From: Phycomyces nitens
Taxonomy: Eukaryota; Mucoromycota; Mucoromycetes; Mucorales; Phycomycetaceae
DNA length: 64,000 nt
Direction of reading: 5' to 3'
Assembly: GCA_022702545.1 (NCBI GenBank)
Contig: JAHRBC010000004.1
Coordinates: 4,866,001-4,930,000 of the forward strand
Numbering within the stretch: position 1 is the first letter of the stretch; each line of letters opens with the position of its first letter. The notes beneath the pieces were generated by a model that did not search any database, was not told where the DNA came from, and was given only the letters and a program-made list of their open reading frames with translations. Positions 47,234 to 57,211 of this stretch are shown here, piece by piece. The translations under genes and the position numbers were made by a program.

Positions 47234-50200
47234 ATGTGCGCTCCCATTCCAACTCATCCTTTCCACAATGGCCATCTAGACAAATACTCACTGGCCGCAT
47301 TCACTGGTACCACTACGGCGAGAGGAGTGGGAACAGCTACCGAAACGGTAACATAACTGCCGTTTTTTCTGATTTTAGACTGCTTTTTCTCCGCAGATTG
47401 TGGTTGAAAGGTAATGTCATCGATCCCGATTCATAAAAGTCGCATGGAATCTCTTTTCCTCTGGCAATGAGGTAGTTGTAGTACCATAGAAAGGGCTCGT
47501 AAAATTTTAGGTAACGTTGTTTATCGAAATGAGCATTTTATTTGGTGTTGAAGATGTTGCGCATTCTTGAGAAAAATAATTTTTGTCCTGTGTGAACGAA
47601 ACGGTAACATAACTACCGTTTTTTGAAACCGAATTTTTGTTTTTGACATTATTAGCTGCTTTATTTTATTTGGTGTCCGTATAATAATATAAAGAAGTAT
47701 AGAGAGGGCATTATAAAGAATGAATTATAGAATAGAGAGGCTACTCATGGTGACGCGTCAATTATTCTTGAATATGTAGTACAGTGCAATAAAATAGAAT
47801 TATTTCCGTCTGGTAGGTATTGATTGAGTCGTTGATGTTGGACGTCATCTACATTAACAACTGCAAATGTCGGTTGTAGTATATAGCCCGTTGTACAAAG
47901 TACGGGCTGCTACTTTATTTCTGCTACATACAAGTCATCGTTTGCAATGCCGTGCTCCTTCATGAGTTTTTTCTAAAGTAACAAAGTATTGACTAGAGTC
48001 TTAATCTCTATACTAAAAGTAGAGATGAACAATAGTAATGAGCTGGTTTTCATTAGTTATATTGTGATTACTAGGTAAGCATGTACAAATAGCAAGTGAT
48101 TCTTACTTTGTGTTTTTACTAATACTATATTTATTTTCTACAAGGACAAGGGGGTGTTGGGTGGTGATTGTTGGTGCTAATCTTGCCGATTGGGTATTTA
48201 AATGAAGAATGCAAAGTTGAATCCGTCCAATGATGGACATTAACAATGACAGTGGAAAAAATCAACCTCCATAGCATTCAAATCAGTATGTCACAGGTAA
48301 TAACTAAACAGAACTTCATTTATACTATTCTTATGCCATGTATAACATTAATATTTAAATAGAAAAATTGACTGAAAAGCTTACACAGTTGGTCACCACT
48401 TCTCCCATTGAAAATATCCCAAAAACGAGCTTTAGTATATGTATGTGGTTACAAAAGTTTAATATTATGATACATACTCATTGCTATATTGATATAGCCG
48501 CGAATTTCAAAGTATCTAATGAGCTTATCCAGTTTACTTATAATTCTCTCTATGAATTGAGTGGAACAGCTTTGTAATGGGCCTCGGCGATTTATTATAT
48601 GAAAAAAGGTGTGTCAGGTAATTTTGAATAGTTTATAAGAGACCGAGATATAGTCTTGCTATAAACTTGTTGGGAAAGTAAGTTGCGCAGATTCTTAAAG
48701 TGTATCTTATGGAAAAGGTAATAATCGATTGTAACAACAATAAAATACTATACTATGATTTAACTTGTGTTTTTATTTTATCTGGCAACGCAAAAGTTAT
48801 ATTAAGATACAAGGGCCATTCCTTTGTTCACAATGTAAAGGATATGGTTATTATCCATGCTTGGCAAGTATCGGACAGCAAGCTATTTTATTAATATTTT
48901 TACCAAAAACCTTTGCAGTCAAATGAAGATTGATCAACCCAAAGGGACATTCAAAAGTCAATAGTTTGTTAAAGTGTTTGGTTTGTATATATTTTTCATT
49001 TATTATAAATGGATATTTGGTATAAAAAGGGATCTATTGGACAAATACCTTGATTAGCTTGGTAAGTTAGCAATTGATACAGGTGGTGGTCTCAAAGAAA
49101 AGAGTAAACTTCATTTACATAATATGCTTTATCATTAAGATCAAAAAATACGGCACAAGAGAACCCTAGAGAATAACCTTTGTTTTTGTTAATATTTTTC
49201 TCAAACCATCCTTTGACTATGAATCGCGGCATCAACTAAAAGCATGGTCTTATATTATCAAACACTATTTAATTGACGAGAACACTATCCTATGGCCATA
49301 AAATAATATAATGGTCTATCTCAGAATCAATATAAATATTATAGAATGCTGTGCACCAAAAGACTTGGAAAAGGCTTTACAATCAATAACCAAGCTCATA
49401 AATAAATAATAGAGAATAATAAAGTAAGTTGACTCTTTAATATATGTTTTGAATACACATTATAGTTAATACAATATTATTTATCACAATATAGCAGCAA
49501 AGTGCAAGTCGTTCTTTTCTTTTTGAAGATGAGATGTTGCAACTTGGTGATGGCGTCAGATTAGCAATCATGACAGATGTGCAACGGGTGATTGCTTTGT
49601 TGATCATCTATTGCTAATCTAATGCCAATATAATATTTCTACTCTTTAATATAGCTCTATACCGCCAAAAACGAGTATTGTGTAAGTGCTAAGCAATAAA
49701 ACAAGGGTTTAAGATTGTTCTTTTAGGCAACTCTTATTGGCCCCGTTGCATTTTTAGCATATGCTTAGTGTGCTTTCTTTTTCTTTTTCTTTTTGCTTCT
49801 CTTGTCTTGTCTTTGCAATGACTCTTTGAATTAAAACCAAATGAGCCTCCTTCATGTAAGATCGGCACGGTTATAAACACCTGATTGACATCCCGATTGA
49901 ACCATCTTTAGCTCGATTACCTTTGATTTAGGAATGAAATGCAGCTCGCTCTTTTTTCCCCCAGAAACAAAAGAGCGAAAACTTTTTACGGCTATATTAC
50001 AATACGGTTTGTCCTTTTTACACTTGGCAATCTCTGTAAGATATACACTTTTCTTTTCTAATGAGCTGATTACTCTGTTTGCTACAATGAGATTCGAATC
50101 AGTTTTGAATCATATGATTTGAATATGCCAAAGTTGATTTTCTATGGTAAGACGATTGTCTAATAATTATATTATTCTTCAACTAATTTTTCAGTACATA

Positions 50201-51863
50201 TTCTATTGACCTCCTATTACATATAGTGTTTATTTCTGGAGATCCCTTTCAGTATAATCATTCAAAACAAGAGGCATGGTATAGTAATTGACAAGCATAA
50301 TATATACTTGTAAGCAATACAAAATAATGTACTAGGTTTATATGATCGCTTCTTTTTCTAACCACAATGAATTTTTAGCAATTGATGAATGCTAAGGATC
50401 ATCTAATGTATATCAACGTAGTATTATTATGCGTGTATAGCTTATAACAAAGGTTTGTACTATATATGTTTTATAATATTAAATAGCATTAGTTTTAAGT
50501 ATTTTTCTATAATAATTGTGCGCAAAATACGGTATGAATTAAATCAAGACATTCTATAATAAAGAATAAACCATTCTTTCAAAAGAATGGTCGTAAAAGA
50601 ATAGCAGAACCCATTATCAAATAGAGTACTATAAAAGAGAGGTTATAGTGTATAACGGAAGCATTTTTGGTTGGATAAAAAAACGGTAGTTATGTTACCA
50701 AAACGGTAGTTATCTGCCGTTTTTTTATTAGCAAAAAACGGTAGCTACTACCAAACTCGCCTTACACAGGGTCATATCCACCGTTTTGCCCCACCAAACA
50801 AACGGTAGCAATGTTACCAAAACGGCAGATATCTACCGTATTTTTAGTGAAGAAAAACAGTAGTTATGTTACCAAAACGGTAGTTATCTGCCGATTTTTT
50901 ATTAGCAAAAAACGGTAGCTACTACCAAACTCGCCTTACACAGGGTCATATCCACCGTTTTGCCCCACCAAACAAACGGTAGCAATGTTACCAAAACGGC
51001 AGATAACTACCGTTTTTTTAGTGAAGAAAAACGGTAGTTATGTGACCAAAACGGTAGTTATCTGCCGATTTTCGCCACTATAAAAATGGTAGCTACTACC
51101 AAATTCGCCTTACACAGGGTCATATCCACCGTTTTGCCCCACCAAAAAAACGGTAGTTATGTGACCAAAACGGTAGATAACTGCCGATTTCTTAGCCGTA
51201 GTGTACCATCATCATGATAAAAATTATTTTCACTTTCTCTCTTAGATTGGCCAAACAACTTATGTAAGGATGCCATCGGCACCAGGTAAATTTTTTTCTT
51301 TCAATCATACTTGTTCCCTCTCTGACTCTATTCCATTGTAGACTGCCCTTTCTATTCACGCCATCGGCCTCCTCCATCATTCGCGATTGTAATCATAAAG
51401 GTAATATTCTTTATAAATCTCTTTTTACTTATCTAAAATATTATTCAGACTATTTATTAATAATTATTATGTGTTTTATAGACTCACTTGGGCTTCCTTT
51501 GCACACCATGCCCCCTACTTTGATAACCCATTTGGCTCCTGGTATGTAAATTAAATATATCATCACTCTGTTCACCCATATTAATTTTTATTCTCTTTTT
51601 TATAGTAAAACCCGCCACACAGCCCATCCAGCCTTACAATTCAAGTCCCCTTTGCGCACTCTTGCCCATCTCTTGCAATGTAAGTATCTTTTGACACACA
51701 AAAATTTTCTCTTTGTACCCCATATCATTAACACTTCTTTTATCTTTTACAGAACACTCCCGCAGCCCAAAAAATCACTGGATATTCATATTTTTGCAGG
51801 TATTTTTTATGTAGAAAAATATTCCATCCAAATAGCAGCAGGCAACCGGGTAGAAACGGCTAG
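47234..51863 (+). CDS. Micro-exon gene (gene 3) of element H (6 exons, 138 aa)
   Basis: Exons 47234-47306, 51246-51285, 51342-51400, 51482-51541, 51606-51679 and 51753-51863. Excluding the first intron, which holds element F, introns are 56-81 bp. All have GT-AG borders, phases agree at every join, and the frame is open from MCAPIPTHPFHNG to TAG. Exons 3-6 align with exons of C and D on DNA level, including flanking splice sites (CGATTGTAATCATAA, then NTPAAQK against NTAATTQ), and both proteins keep DCNH. A 5' noncoding exon may end near 47181 (CTCTG/GTAAG). An AATAAA-like signal lies near 51920. Small, Pro-rich, six Cys; no family recognised. Transcribed divergently from the accessory gene toward the element end. 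Confidence 0.55.
47700..50600. other. Interior of F, no gene seen
   Basis: AT-rich. Several frames of 60-75 codons occur on either strand, but none has family similarity, consistent splice structure or composition unlike background. Treated as noncoding. Confidence 0.5.
50680..51190. repeat. Subterminal tandem array of F (3 x ~175 bp)
   Basis: Three near-identical units. Each has several copies of AACGGTAGTTATGT or its inverse around a constant CTTACACAGGGTCATATCC core. Single inverted counterparts (AACGGTAACATAACTGCCG) lie near the left end at about 47344 and 47600. In CACTA elements such subterminal repeats bind the accessory transposition protein; that role here is inference. Confidence 0.85.
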
Positions 51864-52346
51864 GCCATAGGAATAGGCGTAATAGTAGACCCTAAACCTA
51901 GAAACATTCTATTCTTTCTAATAAAAATAAAAACGTAAAACATTACCAATCAATTATAAATGGGAAATCAAATAATGGGTGATATATTATTGGTCAAAAA
52001 GAATAAAGAAGATTAAATACTACACTATGAGGATGAAAAAAGTGTAGTAAAGATGTAAAATACTACAGTGTTATTCTCTCAAAATAGATTCTTTCAAAAC
52101 GGAACCGCACATTTAAATGCTTAATCCCCCCATAACCTAATTAGATATACCCGCCGAAAGTGCTACTGGACCTCAGCTGCAGCACCTCTTTCAATAATTA
52201 TGCTAGCAATTATCACGACATACTGCTAGCAGCTAAGACCAGGTTGTTCTCAAGCGGAATTATATGTAGAGTCTATCATAATTCAGGTAATTACACTATT
52301 GTTTACTTATCTTTCCGCACTGGTAATCAAGCCCGTTTTTCCAGTG

Positions 52347-52496
52347 GCATTATCTGCAGTAGCTATTATATGATATTTTAATAAAAGAAGAGACATTGTA
52401 CTGCGGTTAATGCTCAGGACGATGTTACTGCGCGTAAAGAAGTACTGCGGTTAATCATCTTCAGATTTTACGGATTCATCAAAATAATGTCCGACA
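52347..52496 (-). mobile_element. Solo gypsy-type LTR, second part
   Basis: Completes the LTR begun at 42009. It ends CCGACA at 52496, followed by the TAGT duplication. Together about 314 bp without H. Confidence 0.7.
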
Positions 52497-52508
52497 TAGT
52501 CTTTCTTT

Positions 52509-52835
52509 TGTCGTGCCTGAATTAATGTCAGCCAATCAGGATGACAATTACACAGAGTTCTCTTTTGAGAACAACGACCGAATTGATTCCCTTTTGCTCT
52601 CTGAAGACCTAGAAGACATTAGTTATAACAAAAGTAGATTAGAAACTGAAACAGACATTTATGATGGCTGAGTGGGTTTAGAAAAGATATAAAAGAGGAC
52701 AATATTTCATTGAATAAAAAGTATCTATCTTCTATCCTCTTTTTACTCTTTTATCCTCGTTTACGATTCCCAGTGGGTTTGACCAATATTGGCTGTGTTA
52801 TAGCATTGGAAGAACAACCCAGATCCAAAACGACA
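52509..52835 (+). mobile_element. Solo gypsy LTR 1 (327 bp)
   Basis: Begins TGTCGTGCC and ends CGACA; flanked by CTTT (52505-52508 and 52836-52839). Nearly identical to the 3' LTR of the gypsy element at the right edge, including about 50 codons of the pol 3' end. Forms an inverted pair with 52894-53220. Confidence 0.85.
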
Positions 52836-52893
52836 CTTTTGTCGTGCTTAATTTTGGTGATACAAATTCTAGTGACTTGTCTTTACAAAAAAA

Positions 52894-53220
52894 TGTCGTT
52901 TTGGATCTGGGTTGTTCTTCCAATGCTATAACACAGCCAATATTGGTCAAACCCACTGGGAATCGTAAACGAGGATAAAAGAGTAAAAAGAGGATAGAAG
53001 ATAGATACTTTTTATTCAATGAAATATTGTCCTCTTTTATATCTTTTCTAAACCCACTCAGCCATCATAAATGTCTGTTTCAGTTTCTAATCTACTTTTG
53101 TTATAACTAATGTCTTCTAGGTCTTCAGAGAGCAAAAGGGAATCAATTCGGTCGTTGTTCTCAAAAGAGAACTCTGTGTAATTGTCATCCTGATTGGCTG
53201 ACATTAATTCAGGCACGACA
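52894..53220 (-). mobile_element. Solo gypsy LTR 2 (327 bp, inverted copy of LTR 1)
   Basis: Reverse complement of 52509-52835 with no difference I can see. It lies in an A-rich site, so the target duplication is not clear. The 58-bp spacer between the two copies, plus flanking bases, gives a 330-bp-arm palindrome. Confidence 0.85.
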
Positions 53221-53460
53221 AAATGAAGCATGATTTGAAATGATTATTCATCTGTTTGTAATTTTAGAAATTGGTAATCAGTTTATAATAATTTTGTAAG
53301 AACATTAGACACCTCTTCAGTATAGTCAAAGATGAATAATCATTTAGGAAACTATATAAGATATCCCAATTCAAAACAATAAAAATTATCTTTTATCCTC
53401 TCTCTTATTTTGAATACTCCTGTGTATTAAAGCTTGACCAATTCAACTACGTTTACAGTG

Positions 53461-53840
53461 TGTTAAATCAGAGGAAAACAAAGCACGGACAAGAGTATGG
53501 TGAGACTTTGTTTATTGAGAGAGAGAGAATTTGTGAATCAGATGAAGACTATTGCTATTTTTATTGTGCGTTTATATAGACATTGAGATGAGTGCTAGTG
53601 ATGATATGATGATATCATGTAATGTCTGTTCTCTCTACCAACTATTAGATATGACTTGTTATTTTACTTAGTACTATTAACCAGTGTGTTAGTACTAGTT
53701 ATTAGTATGTCTTTACGTATGAATAATGTATTTGGAAAGGTACCCTCTTTAGTGCACTTCCAGTAGGTCGGTTATTCAATATGTTTCAATATTGGTAATT
53801 TGTGTTAATGTTTCAATCTACAATTATGTTGGATACAACA
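53461..53840. mobile_element. Solo LTR (380 bp), second copy
   Basis: Same family and length as 18023-18402. Begins TGTTAAATC, ends GATACAACA. 5-bp duplication CAGTG (53456-53460 and 53841-53845). Confidence 0.9.
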
Positions 53841-53880
53841 CAGTGAATTGGAAGATAGCCTAGATCAGGAACAACACTTT

Positions 53881-54052
53881 TGTCAGATATTATTTTGATG
53901 AATCTGTAAAATCTGAAGATGATTAACTGTCAGAGTTGACATTGGCAACTGAAATCAGCTCTTGATAGGTAACCAGTAATGGTTGACCTTGTTGGATAAA
54001 TAATTAAAACCTTGCCGATTGGTTTTCCTCTATATGTTTCTAAATGTCTCAA
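53881..54052 (+). mobile_element. LTR remnant
   Basis: Starts TGTCAGATATTATTTTG and matches, inverted, the end of the LTR at 52450-52496. It loses similarity after about 50 bp. The rest up to element K is unassigned. Confidence 0.45.
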
Positions 54053-54729
54053 ACACTGCAAAAAAATGTACGATTCCCAGATGTGATAGTAAGTGAAATC
54101 CTGAGGCAAATAAATAAAAAATCCTAGAATTAAATAGAAATATTACTCTCCAGATATGAATGACAAGTCATATGAGATGTTGCAGTAATTCGGCAGATAT
54201 AATGCTCTAGTTTTGGGCATGTCGGCTCATTAACCTCAAGGAGGTACAGAACTGTAACTGAAAGTGTATATTTTATCTCTTTTCAGTATAACGTTACATG
54301 GATTATTATTTCAAGGTCAATAATAAGATCTATTTTTGACAGATCAAGATTCAACTTTCATTACTTTCCCTTGTCTATCCATTCAACTATCACTGCAAAA
54401 AAATGTACGATTCCCAGACGTGATAGTAAGTGAAATCCCGAGGCAAATAAATAAAAAATCCTAGAATTAAATAGAAATATTAACCTCCAGATATGAATGA
54501 CGAGTCATATGAGATGTTGCAGTAATTCGGCAGATATAATGCTCTAGTTTTGGGTATGTCGGCTCATTAACCTCAAGGAGGTACAGAACTGTAACTGAAA
54601 GTGTATATTTTATCTCTTTTCAGTATAACGTTACATGAATTATTATTTCAAGGTCAATAATAAGATCTATTTTTGACAGATCAAGATTCAACTTTCATTA
54701 CTTTCCCTTGTCTATCCATTCAACTATCT
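54053..54729. repeat. Tandem duplication of the left end of K (339-bp unit)
   Basis: 54053-54391 is repeated at 54392-54729 with few substitutions, including the CACTGCAAAAAAATG terminus. K therefore has two potential left ends. Confidence 0.9.
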
Positions 54730-55296
54730 TCCACCAGACATGTATTTATTGGCTGTTTAATATTTTTGAGGCTTTGAATACTTTCAATTGGTAATTTATT
54801 ATATACTTCTTTATAATAGATTATGGCAAATAGTTTACGAATATGTTTTTATTGATAAAATTTTTTCTCATAATATACAGCCTAGTAATTTGGTCTAGAT
54901 TCATGGCTATAGCTATATTCACGGTATACTTATGTTTACCTTTTTAAAACATGGGTCGAGAGCATGGCCGACTCTTTAACTACTGCTTTGAATGGCTGAA
55001 GTGGTTGACAGAACAGAGTAGATGGTCCATATCTTGAGAGCGAATTTTCAGGCGTACCAAACAGTATTTCATGATAGATAATGATATAGCCATCAAAAAA
55101 TGTGTACACGTAATAGAAAAGATATCTATATTTTCTGTTAGAAAAGTAATAGGAATGACTGATTACTTATCAAGACAAACTGGTTTGTTGGGTATTCCAT
55201 GTCTTTGTTAAAACGCGGCAATTTTGTTTAATATAAAGAGCTGATAGTAAAGACAGAATATATTAGTATTAATAGTGATAAAATATTCAAACATAC

Positions 55297-55546
55297 CAAG
55301 TACATTCCCTCCATTCAACTTCATCATTGTCATCTTTGGCCATTGCGATTGAAAGGAGTTGTTTTTGAATCTACAAGATGAAGATTACTGATTAGCAACA
55401 GCAATAAAAAATAGTGCGCCTATTTACCTTTTTCTTGTGTAAGCATGAATAAAAGTGACTATAGGACATCTTTTGGATAATTGAAAAAATGTTAAAGGTT
55501 GTTTTTAATTGCGTGAAAAATTTTCAAGTACTTACCAGAGAGTATA
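55297..55546 (-). other. Micro-exon segments in left arm of K (possible gene 3)
   Basis: Minus strand: an exon ending CTCTG at 55546, a 42-nt exon 55469-55428 (MSYSHFYSCLHKKK) and a 74-nt exon 55370-55297, with GT-AG borders and matching phase. As in H, the exon that begins with ATG follows an upstream exon ending CTCTG/GTAAG. Same place and outward direction as gene 3 elsewhere. Later exons were not found. Confidence 0.3.
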
Positions 55547-55884
55547 AAGAAAGTAAAAAGAAAAAGAAAGAGAAAAAGGGAAAATCAGGAAAAAAGAATC
55601 CACACACATTTTTAGATTATAATAAGCCCTAATAAATTATGAGAATAATGGGATTATGAAAACTGTGTGTCCACAAATTCATTTTATTTTGCTGTACTCC
55701 GAAAATATACTTTTTTCAATATATAAATATAGTTTTTTTGACAAGTAATACTATTGTTCTTACCTGACACTACACCCACTACTACAGCTTATTATGTAAG
55801 TCTATATATTCAAGGATATATATAATAAAAATATATTAATGTATGTATGATTATTATTTTATTTTAAAAATATTTATTTAGAAA

Positions 55885-57116
55885 ATGTCCCCAAACCAAG
55901 CAAACTCAGGACGCAAAGCCAGAGCAAATCCAGCTGCTCCAATTGACCGTGTTGTTGCTGGTTGTATCAGCCAGCGTGAGATTATGCCTAGATCTCCCAG
56001 TACTGGTGAGGGAAGTAGCCAAGGCAGGACAGAAATGGCCGCTATCCTTGAAGACTTGAGGTTCCTCAAGTCCAGAATGGGAATGGTCTACGACATCGCT
56101 GGCAAGACCAACAAGACCATGAGTACACTCATGGAAGCCCATGCCAGTGGTGTCCAGAGCCAGCTCCCTCTTGGCCAAGCTGGTTCTGTTGGAATGATTC
56201 CTTCCATTGGCCCCTCCAGCTCAATTAGTCCCAGTGATATGCGCGCGATTGTCTTGGTATGAATAGTATTATTGTTTTGTAAAAAAATATTTTCTCACAA
56301 ATTATATCCAGGAACTTATTGAGAATAAGATGTGGAAGAAAGACCTTGACTCCGAAGATCCTGCTCTGATTGCTGAGAACGAAGGCAAGCAGAAATGGAA
56401 TAAGGATGAGAGGATTGACCACCCAGACAATGTCAGGGTCATTAACTACATGAGAGACTACATTCTCTCACAGCCTCGTGCTGCTGGTTTTTGGCCTGGC
56501 ATGGTAGTGCAAAAACTAAAAAATAACTATAAGTACTACCATCGCGTTGCAAAGATGACTGAAGAGCAGTCTATTGCAAAGAAGAAAAAGGTTCGGGTCA
56601 ACAGCAGGCTCGTCGAGGTTAGTATAAAGACAATATGATATTTTTGATTTAATCTGAAAATTTTTCTAGATCCACTTGCGCAGGGTGGCGGTCTACAAGC
56701 GTCACTGGAGGGCAATTGACGAGGAGATGGGCCATAAGCCTGAAAACTCTGAGGAGATGGCCTATCTCCATGTCCTCCAAAAGGATGTGATGTCTGATGG
56801 TGAGTCGGGCATGGAAGACGTTGCGCCTGGTATCACCATGCGTGTTCTCCATGTTGCTCGTCCCAGCTGGAGAAGCGATGAGGTAATTTATATTTCATAG
56901 AGTGATGTGCTGAGTGATGATAAAAGACTGATAAATTTAATATAGTTGAACCGGCTTCTGGAGGTCATTGACCGTTTTTCAAGAGAGGATGACCTGAAAC
57001 GGTCTGGACCAAAGACAAAGACAAGAATGCCCAGATGGCAAACATCAGTCAAGGAGATTCCTGCCCCAAGTCACCTGACTTTGAATTTGCCTGTCTGGAC
57101 ATTCAAAAATGAATAA
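55885..57116 (+). CDS. Accessory protein of element K (4 exons, 353 aa, intact)
   Basis: Exons 55885-56256, 56312-56617 (306 nt), 56670-56882 and 56946-57116, all phase 0, open from ATG to TAA. Exon 1: MSPNQANSGRKARAN, then a helical stretch (ILEDLRFLKSRMGMV) and a Gly/Ser/Pro-rich tail. Exon 2 is Lys-rich at its end. Exon 3: DVMSDGESGMED and RPSWRSDE. Exon 4: ends LPVWTFKNE. Divergent but clearly the same family. Stop is 96 bp from the convergent transposase stop. Confidence 0.75.
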
Positions 57117-57211
57117 ATCTTTGTTTTTGTCTTTTTTACTTTTTAAACACATGATTTGCAAAACAACCTATAAAATTATGATTAAAAACAAGAGAGATAA
57201 GATAAATATAT

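Larger units (their letters stand above)
47311..51203. mobile_element. Element F, non-autonomous CACTA-type transposon
   Basis: Left end CACTACGGCGAGAGG at 47311. The right end at 51203 reads inward CACTACGGCTAAG. Target duplication TAC (47308-47310 and 51204-51206). 3,893 bp with no supportable coding region. AACGGTA motifs cluster near both ends in inverted orientation. Sits in the first intron of the micro-exon gene of H. Must depend on a transposase encoded elsewhere. Confidence 0.9.
42176..52346. mobile_element. Element H, CACTG-type transposon (complete, with nested F)
   Basis: Left end CACTGGAAAAATGGGCTGG at 42176. The right end at 52346 reads inward CACTGGAAAAACGGGCTTG, with similarity continuing through GATTAC.AGTGC. 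Target duplication GCA (42173-42175 and 52347-52349). Without F it is about 6.3 kb. It carries an intact transposase, an intact accessory gene and an open micro-exon gene, making it the best autonomous candidate in the window. Confidence 0.9.
52840..53876 (+). mobile_element. Gypsy-type solo LTR carrying two nested LTRs
   Basis: Begins TGTCGTGCTTAATTTTGG at 52840 and ends GGAACAACA at 53876, flanked by CTTT (52836-52839 and 53877-53880). Relative of 41638-41955. Nested inside are 52894-53220 and 53461-53840; without them about 330 bp. Confidence 0.75.

Noticed and set aside
50680..51190. CRISPR-like array
   Set aside because: Units of ~175 bp with internal inverted motifs and no unique spacers, at the end of a CACTA element.
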